Source of the DNA: CAZBWE01 sp964495465 | GTDB lineage: Bacteria > Planctomycetota > Phycisphaerae > Sedimentisphaerales > Anaerobacaceae | Direction of reading: 5' to 3' | Assembly (NCBI GenBank): GCA_964495465.1 | Contig: CAZBWE010000051.1 | Span: 1 to 17,241, forward strand | Length of the DNA: 17,241 bases | Shown here: piece after piece, positions 1-5,881 of the stretch | Layout: each line of letters opens with the position of its first letter | Position numbering within the stretch: position 1 is the stretch's first letter | Translations under genes and position numbers: made by a program | Notes under the pieces: model-generated | Told to the model about the DNA's origin: nothing | What the model saw: only the letters and a program-made list of their open reading frames with translations | Databases searched by the model: none

Positions 1-138
1 GACGGTCAGTGCCGATGTATTAATAATGCTGCAGAACCAGATGATTCGCAACAGGACGAAATGATAGACACGAATATTGCAGGGCCCAAAAAAACCTATT
101 TTTCTGTTGTAATCGCAGCAGTTTTTGTGGTAAAATAG
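1..138 (+). CDS. Possible 3' end of a truncated upstream gene, unknown product
   Basis: Frame 1 is open from the first base to a TAG at 136-138, giving 45 codons. The other two forward frames close early. The peptide has a polar, acidic stretch (EPDDSQQDE) followed by a short hydrophobic tail (YFSVVIAAVFVV) that ends in Lys just before the stop. It could be the C-terminal end of a membrane-associated protein, but the segment is too short to assign to a family, and an open frame of this length can occur by chance. It lies 63 bp upstream of the first prepilin-like gene on the same strand, so it may be an upstream operon member. Confidence 0.3.
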   Translation, partial: DGQCRCINNAAEPDDSQQDEMIDTNIAGPKKTYFSVVIAAVFVVK

Positions 139-201
139 GTAAAAACAAGGAGTTATTTTCTAAAGACGTGTTTTTTATAGGCAATAAGCAGGAGTTTTGT
201 T

Positions 202-1038
202 GTGGATAAAAGCAGAGGTTTTACGCTTATAGAACTTCTGGTGGTCATTGCTATTATTGCATTATTGATGGCGATATTGATGCCTGCAATCAACCTGGCT
301 AAAATGCAGGCACAGGCGGTTGTGTGCCAGACAAGACTGAGACACTGGAGTCTAATTTTTAAATTATATACAGACGACAACAACGGCTGTTTCCATCGTA
401 GTGCCAAAGAACGAGGGGGCGACCATTGGATTAATGTGTTACGCCCATATTATAACGATAGTTGGGACATGCTTGTCTGTCCGTCGGCCAGCAAAGGCAC
501 GGATGATAAGAACGAATTAGGCACGTTTAAAGGATATAACAGGGAATTCCCTATGCCTGATGGCAGAGAAAAGAAAGTTCCCATTAGCTACGGTATCAAT
601 AGCTGGGTCACTTATCAGATTGAAGATACTGCCGGCGAGGACCGTCCGCCGAAATGGTTCTGGAGGTGTATTAGTAATGCAAAAGGTACGAATAATATAC
701 CGGTGCTTGGGGACTCCACTCACTTTGATGCCTGGCCCCACGCCTATGATGAACCACCGCCAACTCCTGATTTTTTTAAGTTAGGTGACCAAGGCGGAGA
801 GAAAGGTATAGATATGATGCATTTCTGCATCAATCGGCATAATGGATTCATAAATCTGCTTTTTATGGATTGGAGTGTTAGAAAGGTCGGGCTGAAGGAG
901 CTGTGGGTATTGAAGTGGAATCGTGAGTTCGATATAAACGGCCTGTGGACAATAGCCGGCTTCGGTGGCAACAGGGCGGCGTGCAGCGCTGCCTGGAATG
1001 TGCGATCACCCTGGTTGAAAAGGTTTCCGGTGTATTGA
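202..1038 (+). CDS. Prepilin-type N-terminal cleavage/methylation domain protein (pseudopilin-like), paralogue 1
   Basis: The 278-residue product starts at GTG 202, preceded by GCAGGAG at 188-194 with good spacing. Residues 6-22 carry the type IV pilin/pseudopilin leader: a very short basic leader, predicted prepilin-peptidase cleavage between G6 and F7, Glu at mature position +5 (E11), then a hydrophobic helix. The family role is insertion in the inner membrane and processing by a PilD-like peptidase; the cargo or filament is unknown. The C-terminal part has H213-X9-D223-W, a variant of the H-X9-DG motif found in planctomycete and verrucomicrobial prepilin-processed proteins. It then has LW.LKW...FDIN, shared with the next gene. 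The gene sits 86 bp upstream of its paralogue on the same strand. Such proteins are often annotated as type II secretion protein G, but the globular part is not a canonical GspG. Confidence 0.88.
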   Translation: MDKSRGFTLIELLVVIAIIALLMAILMPAINLAKMQAQAVVCQTRLRHWSLIFKLYTDDNNGCFHRSAKERGGDHWINVLRPYYNDSWDMLVCPSASKGTDDKNELGTFKGYNREFPMPDGREKKVPISYGINSWVTYQIEDTAGEDRPPKWFWRCISNAKGTNNIPVLGDSTHFDAWPHAYDEPPPTPDFFKLGDQGGEKGIDMMHFCINRHNGFINLLFMDWSVRKVGLKELWVLKWNREFDINGLWTIAGFGGNRAACSAAWNVRSPWLKRFPVY

Positions 1039-1124
1039 AGAAAGATTGTAATTTTGGGAAAGCCGGTCTTTTATGATATAGTATTATTTGTTGATAAATT
1101 AATTGAGAAATATAGGAGATACCA

Positions 1125-2015
1125 ATGATAAAAAATCGAAGAGTATCAAACCCGTTGGGAATAAGGATTTCTAATCGGGGAAAGAGAAAACTGCTGACGG
1201 GATTTACGCTAATAGAGCTTTTGGTGGTAATTGCCATTATTGCCCTGTTAATTGCGATATTAATGCCTGCGCTACAGCGGGCAAAGAAGCAGGCAAGGAC
1301 GGTAGTCTGCCAGTCGAACCTGAAACAATGGGGAATTATTTGGTCAATGTACACAGACGACAATAATAGCTTTTTCCCCAGGCGATGGGATGATCCTTCT
1401 GGACCACGACACAGAGGGCGGTGGATTGTTGTGCTTTATGACTACTACTATCGCAATGACGAGATACGCTGCTGCCCGGAGGCGCAAAAGATTGCTTTTC
1501 CATATTTTCCTCCAGGTAGCGGCAATATGCCGGACATTATGGGAACTCGATATCATTCCTGGGGTTACTTGGATACTAATCTCGGAAGGCCGGAAGGAAC
1601 ATACGGCAGCTATGGTCTTAATGGGTTTGTTTATAATCCTGTTCCTTTAGCCGGGCAAAATACTTTTTTTGACTTTGATATCGATTTTTTCTGGAAGACA
1701 CCGAATGTGAAGGGAGCAGCCCAGGTCCCTCTGTTTTTAGACTGCATGTTCTTTGTCGGTTGGCCCGGCCATAGATTAGAGGCACCAGGGGATGAAAATG
1801 AAGATAGAATTCCTGGCGACCCTGACTTTTGTCCAGATGATCCGCACGGTATACAGCGTTTTTGCATAAATCGACATAATCATGCAATAAATGGAATATT
1901 TTTAGATTACTCTGTTAGCAAGATACTGCTTAAACAGTTGTGGAGGCTCAAATGGAGTAAGGGATTTGACATCAATGCTCCTGTGACGTGGACTTGGCCT
2001 GATTGGATAGACTGA
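1125..2015 (+). CDS. Prepilin-type N-terminal cleavage/methylation domain protein (pseudopilin-like), paralogue 2
   Basis: The 296-residue product starts at ATG 1125 with TAGGAG at 1113-1118. It has a longer basic leader than its neighbour (about 26 residues), then predicted cleavage G26/F27, Glu31 at +5 and the same GFTLIELLVVIAIIALL helix. Shared landmarks with paralogue 1 are CQ..L..W.....YTDDNN after the helix, FCINRHN near the C-terminus, H251-X9-D261-Y in place of the usual H-X9-DG, and LW.LKW...FDIN at the end. Tandem arrangement and shared motifs point to a local duplication followed by divergence of the central region. It is likely an inner-membrane-anchored, prepilin-peptidase-processed protein; a role in a pseudopilus or surface structure is inference. 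It ends 22 bp from the convergent regulator gene. Confidence 0.88.
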   Translation: MIKNRRVSNPLGIRISNRGKRKLLTGFTLIELLVVIAIIALLIAILMPALQRAKKQARTVVCQSNLKQWGIIWSMYTDDNNSFFPRRWDDPSGPRHRGRWIVVLYDYYYRNDEIRCCPEAQKIAFPYFPPGSGNMPDIMGTRYHSWGYLDTNLGRPEGTYGSYGLNGFVYNPVPLAGQNTFFDFDIDFFWKTPNVKGAAQVPLFLDCMFFVGWPGHRLEAPGDENEDRIPGDPDFCPDDPHGIQRFCINRHNHAINGIFLDYSVSKILLKQLWRLKWSKGFDINAPVTWTWPDWID

Positions 2016-2037
2016 TTGGAGACAGGTTCGGTTTTTG

Positions 2038-2616
2038 CTAATAGATAATCGCCGTAGCTTCCTCAATCTTGCTGATAACTTCAAGGGCATCGGCGGTATT
2101 GTATATATAGCCGTCGAAGCCCTTCTGCAGCAGGGCAGCCGACTCCGATTCGCTCAGATGGTTTGTAATGGCTATGATTTTAATGGTCTCCAAATCTTCC
2201 TGCGCACGAATGCTTTTGCAAATACCTGTGGCATCTATATCTTTGGCTAACAGACTTACCAGAAGAACATGGGGTGAAAATCTCTGGGCGATTATGCCGC
2301 TCTCGAAGTTGTTATGTGCAGTTAGAACTTCGTAATCCGCCTTGGTTTGTAAAGTCTCCACCAAAGCCGAGGATGTTTTCGTGTCACTATCCACCACAAG
2401 AACCCGGATTTTACCTGCCGCAAATGAATCGGTGGGCATATTGTGCATTTTCATAAAGCGGATTAGCTCGCTGACGGGTATTCGTCGGTCCTTGCTGCCG
2501 GGTATGCGGTAACCTTTCAGTTGGCCGTTATCGAACCACTTTGAAACCGTTCGGGGGGCGACATGGCAAATCTTGGCCACATCGCCTGTCGTAAGTACGT
2601 TTTTTCCTTTTGCCAT
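2038..2616 (-). CDS. BldC-like helix-turn-helix protein fused to a degenerate response-regulator receiver domain
   Basis: The product has 192 residues. Residues 8-59 (LTTGDVAKICHVAPRTVSKW...GYRIPGSKDRRIP) form a MerR/excisionase-like winged HTH of the BldC type. Residues about 69-188 have the alternating beta/alpha pattern of a CheY-like receiver. Key phosphotransfer residues are altered: the phosphoacceptor Asp position after strand 3 reads Ser121 (VLLVSLLAKDIDA) and the conserved Lys near the end reads Asn173 (YIYNT). The first acidic pair is partly kept (D76, D78), as is Thr151. It therefore probably binds DNA without classical phosphorylation. The ATG at 2616 is chosen because AGGA lies 8 nt upstream; an in-frame TTG at 2667 would add 17 residues but has no such site. 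The gene is divergent from the aminotransferase gene at 2880. Confidence 0.82.
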   Translation of the reverse strand: MAKGKNVLTTGDVAKICHVAPRTVSKWFDNGQLKGYRIPGSKDRRIPVSELIRFMKMHNMPTDSFAAGKIRVLVVDSDTKTSSALVETLQTKADYEVLTAHNNFESGIIAQRFSPHVLLVSLLAKDIDATGICKSIRAQEDLETIKIIAITNHLSESESAALLQKGFDGYIYNTADALEVISKIEEATAIIY

Positions 2617-2806
2617 CTTTTGGTTCCTACCAAGTAGTGTTGACTCCATACCTATTTTCGGCTTCAAAATGAGGGCTGTTTAGCACTGGATATACAAATT
2701 ACGGCTTGGCAGCGAATAGGGCACTGTTTTTACAACCCTGCGTCCTATAAGTGCTTTTGTTATTGCACCTGTTTTGTGCCATTTGTTTGTGGGTGTCAGT
2801 ATCGGC

Positions 2807-2834
2807 TTGATTTATTAACCGCAAATTGTATAAT
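2807..2834 (+). promoter_or_regulatory. Predicted sigma70-type promoter of the aminotransferase gene
   Basis: TTGATT at 2807-2812 and a perfect TATAAT at 2829-2834 are separated by 16 nt (or CTTGAT at 2806 with 17). The -10 box lies 46 bp upstream of the ATG at 2880, in the intergenic region between divergent genes, so both position and orientation fit. This is a sequence match only. Confidence 0.55.
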
Positions 2835-2879
2835 GCTGTCAGTTGTTGATGCGTGCTTTTTGAGTCAGGAGAATTTCTT

Positions 2880-4010
2880 ATGCAGATATATTTATCTCGG
2901 CCGGATATAACCGAAAAAGAAATCGAAGCGGTATGTGAGGTATTGCGAAGTCCTAATCTTTCGCTCGGACCAAAATTACCTGAATTTGAGGGGGCTTTCA
3001 CGCAATATATAGGTGCGAAGCGGGCTGTCGCTGTTAACAGCGGGACAAGCGGCTTGTTTTTATGTATGCTTGCACTTGGGATTGGGCAGGGAGATGAGGT
3101 TATTACCACGCCGTTTACTTTCATTGCTTCTGCAACTACTATTATGATGGCAGGCGCAACGCCCGTCTTTGTCGATATAGAACCGTCAAGTTTGAATATT
3201 GATGCCGCAAAGATAGAATCCAAAATAACCGACAGAACAAAAGCTGTTTTGCCGGTCGAGGTTTTCGGTAATCCTCTGGGTATGGATAAGGTCTGCGAAA
3301 TTGCATATAAGCACAATCTTGCAGTAATCGAAGATGGCTGCGAGGCGCTTGGCTCAGTGTTAAATGGGAAAAAGGTGGGGACATTCGGAAAAATGAGCGT
3401 CTTTGCCTTCTATCCCAATAAGCAGGTGACTACCGGCGAAGGCGGAATGATTTTGACCGACGATGATGGTTTAGCGGATATTTGCGTATCGCTTCGTAAC
3501 CAGGGCAGAGGCAAAGGCGACGGCTGGTTAAGTCACGAACGGCTGGGTTATAACTTTCGATTGTGCGATATCAATTGCGCGCTCGGAATAGCACAGCTTT
3601 CAAGGATAGAGGAAATCAAGGCAAAACGCAGCCGGGTGGCAAAATGGTATCAGGAGATGCTGGATGACGATGACCGGTTGATAGTGCCCACTGAACCGGA
3701 TGGCTGTGATATGAGTTGGTTTGTATTTGTGGTTCGACTGGCAGAAGGATATACCGACCGGCAAAGAGATAATATTATAAAAGCTATGAGAGGTGAAGGC
3801 ATCCAGGTCAGCAACTATTTCCCGCCGGTCCACCTGCAGCCGTTTATGGCTAAGCAGTTCGGCTACAAAAAGGGCGATTTCCCGATAACTGAGTCTGTCT
3901 GTGAGAGGACTATTGCTTTGCCGTTTTATAATAATTTGACTAAGGACGAAGTGGCGATTGTCTGCAGGAAGCTGGTGCAGGCCCTGGATAAATCCGCCTC
4001 AGGCGGATAA
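2880..4010 (+). CDS. DegT/DnrJ/EryC1/StrS family PLP-dependent sugar aminotransferase
   Basis: The 376-residue product has the usual length for this family. These enzymes transfer an amino group from an amino acid to a keto-sugar nucleotide in the cytoplasm, for surface polysaccharide or antibiotic sugars. Seen in sequence: an N-terminal block with LSLGPKLPEFE, the NSGTSGL phosphate-binding loop, D152 in IEDGCEA (pyridine nitrogen partner), and the Schiff-base Lys181 in FAFYPNKQVTTGEGG. The C-terminal block YFPPVHLQP...FPITESVCERTIALPFY is also typical. ATG 2880 is preferred over an in-frame GTG at 2853 because AGGAGA (2867-2872) is correctly spaced from it. The exact sugar substrate (perosamine, ArnB-like or WecE-like) cannot be told from these motifs. 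A short palindrome forms the last codons and the stop. Confidence 0.93.
   Translation: MQIYLSRPDITEKEIEAVCEVLRSPNLSLGPKLPEFEGAFTQYIGAKRAVAVNSGTSGLFLCMLALGIGQGDEVITTPFTFIASATTIMMAGATPVFVDIEPSSLNIDAAKIESKITDRTKAVLPVEVFGNPLGMDKVCEIAYKHNLAVIEDGCEALGSVLNGKKVGTFGKMSVFAFYPNKQVTTGEGGMILTDDDGLADICVSLRNQGRGKGDGWLSHERLGYNFRLCDINCALGIAQLSRIEEIKAKRSRVAKWYQEMLDDDDRLIVPTEPDGCDMSWFVFVVRLAEGYTDRQRDNIIKAMRGEGIQVSNYFPPVHLQPFMAKQFGYKKGDFPITESVCERTIALPFYNNLTKDEVAIVCRKLVQALDKSASGG
3992..4008. repeat. Short perfect palindrome overlapping the end of the aminotransferase gene
   Basis: ATCCGCC (3992-3998) and GGCGGAT (4002-4008) form a 7-bp perfect stem with a TCA loop. It lies across the last codons of the aminotransferase, encoding S-A-S-G-G, and the T of the TAA stop. 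There is no T-run directly after it, so it is not a classical terminator. It resembles a small REP-like GC-rich palindrome, which is an inference. Confidence 0.55.
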
Positions 4011-4202
4011 AGTTCGTTCCTGAGCCGCACTGATTGTCATATCTTTTCGGTTGGGTTGTGGTTTCAATTTTTAATTCTTCGTTTTTGCACTTTCTATTTG
4101 GCATAGTGGTTTTTTTATGTTATGTATTTATTAGAGAAACCTATAGAGCCGGGTGAGGGAGACGGCCGATAACAATTCTTGTTTGGAAGGGAGGAGCTTT
4201 TA

Positions 4203-4478
4203 ATGAGGGGATGGAGAATCAAGCTCATATTTCTGCTCATCGTCTATTTTGCCGGATTTGCGACAGCAATCTACTGCTTCGGACCGGCACCTGAAGGCCA
4301 GGCCTCTGGAACTTCTGAAAGAAGCTTTGCGTTTTCTTCGTTAAAATCCGACGAATTTGCCAAATCTTTTAATACAGGCATGCACAAGTGCATTGACTTT
4401 GGTAAGGATGCCGCCTTGCGTGTCGGCGAGATTCTGAAGCAAAAGCTCGAAGAAAGACGTAACCAAAGCGAGGGTTAA
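4203..4478 (+). CDS. Small single-pass membrane or secreted hypothetical protein
   Basis: The product has 91 residues and no family I recognise. An N-terminal basic segment (MRGWRIK) is followed by one hydrophobic helix at about residues 7-25 (LIFLLIVYFAGFATAIYCF), either a signal anchor or an uncleaved signal peptide. Next come a Gly/Pro/Ser-rich linker and a charged, probably amphipathic C-terminal helix (about 60-85: CIDFGKDAALRVGEILKQKL) ending in EERRNQSEG. The topology is probably N-in with the C-terminal helix outside the membrane. ATG 4203 is chosen because GGAGGAG (about 4189-4196) is a strong ribosome binding site; an in-frame ATG at 4179 has none. It stands alone, 192 bp after the aminotransferase. 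The function is unknown. Confidence 0.72.
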   Translation: MRGWRIKLIFLLIVYFAGFATAIYCFGPAPEGQASGTSERSFAFSSLKSDEFAKSFNTGMHKCIDFGKDAALRVGEILKQKLEERRNQSEG

Positions 4479-4519
4479 TTAGCAGCAGGGCGCAGCGGTT
4501 ACGGCTTCCTGGCAAGATA

Positions 4520-4593
4520 ACAGGATTGACCTCACCCTTTGGAAGGGGTGGGCCGAAAAGATTTATATATCTTTTTTATCCTGCAAATCCTGT
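4520..4593. repeat. Inverted-repeat block enclosing two hairpins (three-way-junction-like)
   Basis: ACAGGATT (4520-4527) is the exact reverse complement of AATCCTGT (4586-4593). Between them lie two further hairpins: CACCCTTT/AAGGGGTG (4533-4550, one G-U pair, very tight loop) and AAAAGAT/ATCTTTT (4556-4575). The arrangement could fold as a closing stem with two branches. The sequence around the right arm (ATCCTGCAAATCCTGTC) resembles a motif common in dispersed intergenic repeats; that resemblance is from memory and was not searched. Confidence 0.5.
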
Positions 4594-4596
4594 CCT

Positions 4597-4780
4597 AAAT
4601 GATTCTTTGCCTGACTGTTTTAATTGCTGACATATATATTCAGGATTCATTTAGGGGATGGATATGTAGGAGCCGTTGGTCGTGGGTTGACCCCGCCGTT
4701 TGGCTTCACCATGTATAAATAGCGGGGCCCCACGGCCTTTTTATGCGTCTCAAAGGATAAATCCTGAAGGCAAATCATTT
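4597..4780. repeat. Four-tier nested inverted repeat (candidate structured RNA or foldback element)
   Basis: Four pairs of complementary arms occur in strict nested order. A: AAATGATT-CTT-TGCC (4597-4611) with GGCAAATCATTT (4769-4780), 12 bp and a 3-nt bulge. B: TTCAGGATT (4639-4647) with AATCCTGAA (4760-4768), 9 bp perfect. C: GGTCGTGGG (4678-4686) with CCCACGGCC (4729-4737), 9 bp with one G-U. D: CCCCGC (4691-4696) with GCGGGG (4722-4727), 6 bp perfect. B' and A' are directly adjacent. Such nesting is unlikely for random intergenic DNA. It may be a non-coding RNA, a MITE-like foldback element, or a complex terminator. No known RNA family was recognised. Confidence 0.55.
4678..4742 (+). terminator. 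Candidate intrinsic terminator (inner part of the nested inverted repeat)
   Basis: Stem C/C' (9 bp) and stem D/D' (6 bp), separated by a 4/1-nt internal loop and capped by a 25-nt loop, are followed at once by TTTTT (4738-4742). This gives terminator polarity on the + strand, 200 bp after the small membrane-protein gene. The loop is long for a terminator and outer stems continue beyond it, so it may instead be part of a larger RNA or a mobile repeat. Confidence 0.35.
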
Positions 4781-4867
4781 GTTTTAGCATCTCAAGTATC
4801 CTTCAAAAAAACTGTAAGGTTGCATTCTTATCTAAACGCCAATTGATGGTTCCTGAATCCAGGCCCT

Positions 4868-5011
4868 TCAGATAACGTTATAATGTCGGCGATACAGCAG
4901 GGCAAAGGCCTCAGGATTATTCCGGGCCTCTGTTATCAATTGACCGTCATCCGCTATGTTCTGCACAATAACTGTTCTCCGGAGTTTAGCAGTACCAGCT
5001 ATCATCACCAT
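4868..5011 (-). pseudogene. Remnant of an ECF RNA polymerase sigma factor N-terminus
   Basis: Read on the minus strand from ATG 5011 to TGA 4868-4870, this 47-residue frame contains DDGQLITEARNNPEAFALLY followed by RRHYNVI. It matches the start of sigma-70 region 2 in ECF sigma factors (pattern L-I-x-x-A-R-x-x-P-E-A-F-x-x-L-Y-x-R-x-Y). A real ECF factor would run on for well over 100 more residues, but the frame stops after NVI. The two other minus-strand frames past that point do not resume sigma region 2. There is no clear Shine-Dalgarno site. It is best read as a truncated gene fragment whose breakpoint lies close to the inverted-repeat block. It was missed by length-limited ORF calling because it is only 144 nt. 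Confidence 0.5.
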
Positions 5012-5122
5012 TATAAATGCGCATACAACAAAAACGTTGCAAAAAAATCGGGAGTTTTATCTTTTTCACAAAGTAAGTATCTTTGTTGATAAGAAATGTG
5101 AGCAAATTATGATGACGGCTTC

Positions 5123-5848
5123 TTACTCAACGCCACATAAATCTATCACTTTGGCTGATGGCAGCTTTTGTTTTATTATCTCTGTCGCTAGGTTGCCCCA
5201 TTTCCTGCAACCATCGAGGACGGCACTGTCGCTGCTTGCAATAATTTCTTCTGTTCTTACCAGTTCATAATCGGGGCTTAGCAGAAGCTCGATATCCCAG
5301 TTCCAGTTATTTTTTTTGGCCAGCTCACCAATAAGTGTTTTTAATCGACCGCTGTTGGAGACAGGGCTGTCTAAAAGCCACTTGACTTTAGCTGTGCCGG
5401 TTTCTTTGAGAAACTCGCCTATAAGTAGCACAGCCGGTATCGTTTCGGTTACTTTGCGATATGTCCCGTGGATGCTTGCAAGGTCTCGATAACAGCCGTC
5501 GCGCCCCTTGAATATTACGCCGCCGCTAATCGCTGCCTCGATGGTTATTAGAATGTTATAGCCGTCGATGACGATTGACTGGCCGGTTAAATCGGAGATT
5601 TTAACTTCGCGCTGCTTTCGAGACTGTAACTGCTGGTCGGAGCAGGCGCTTCGCATAACAGCCAATCTTTGTCTTTCTGTAAGATTGAATTTATCACCGA
5701 CTAATTTAAGGGCGCTTTTGTTAGCATACCCCTTTGTCAGTAAAAGCGAAAAATCGGCAAGTGCCGAGCGCAAATCGTCGATTTTGCTCTCGGCAAACAA
5801 TTTTTCATCTGCCGGATGAGGACCTCTGTGAATTCGCTTATCGGGCAT
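5123..5848 (-). CDS. DUF434 domain-containing protein, possible PIN/NYN-like fold
   Basis: The 241-residue product shows the hallmarks of the DUF434 family, which occurs in archaea and bacteria. These are HRGPHPADEKLF at 7-18, LTKGYANKSALKLVGD at 37-52, LTERQRLAVMRSACSD at 56-71, the core IDGYNIL at 94-100, GRDGCYRDLASIHGTYRKV at 115-133, LLDSPVSNSGRL at 158-169 and SSDSAVLD at 205-212. No function has been established that I know of. The IDGYN strand and spaced conserved acids (D95, D160, D207, D212) recall the metal site of PIN/NYN-type nucleases; that is inference. ATG 5848 has GGGG about 10 nt upstream. The gene is 33 bp downstream of the AsmA-like gene on the same strand and is probably co-transcribed with it. 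Confidence 0.85.
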   Translation of the reverse strand: MPDKRIHRGPHPADEKLFAESKIDDLRSALADFSLLLTKGYANKSALKLVGDKFNLTERQRLAVMRSACSDQQLQSRKQREVKISDLTGQSIVIDGYNILITIEAAISGGVIFKGRDGCYRDLASIHGTYRKVTETIPAVLLIGEFLKETGTAKVKWLLDSPVSNSGRLKTLIGELAKKNNWNWDIELLLSPDYELVRTEEIIASSDSAVLDGCRKWGNLATEIIKQKLPSAKVIDLCGVE

Positions 5849-5881
5849 TAAATTGATTCCCCTTAATTAGTCATTTGCTCC

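Larger units (their letters stand above)
4479..5122. other. Intergenic region of 644 bp with structured repeats and a gene remnant
   Basis: No intact gene is supported between the small membrane protein and the DUF434 gene. The left half (4520-4780) holds a series of inverted repeats, listed separately. The right half holds a decayed ECF sigma-factor N-terminus on the minus strand (4868-5011). A plus-strand frame at 4883-5089 overlaps that remnant, has no family features and is not believed. Nothing recognisable was seen at 4781-4867 or 5012-5122. Confidence 0.6.

Noticed and set aside
878..1363. Minus-strand 161-residue frame across the two prepilin genes
   Set aside because: It is antisense to two well-supported genes, spans their intergenic spacer, and has low-complexity, non-family composition.
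2668..2879. Possible minus-strand gene at 2699-3316 overlapping the aminotransferase start
   Set aside because: Most of it is antisense to the aminotransferase coding region, and the rest covers the predicted promoter. No family features.
4597..4780. CRISPR array or tRNA/SRP RNA in the structured block
   Set aside because: The repeats are inverted and nested, not direct with spacers. No tRNA cloverleaf with TTCGA-type T-loop and no SRP GGAAGCAGC-type domain IV was found.
4883..5089. Plus-strand 68-residue frame in the intergenic region
   Set aside because: It lies over the minus-strand ECF sigma-factor remnant, has no Shine-Dalgarno site and no recognisable features.
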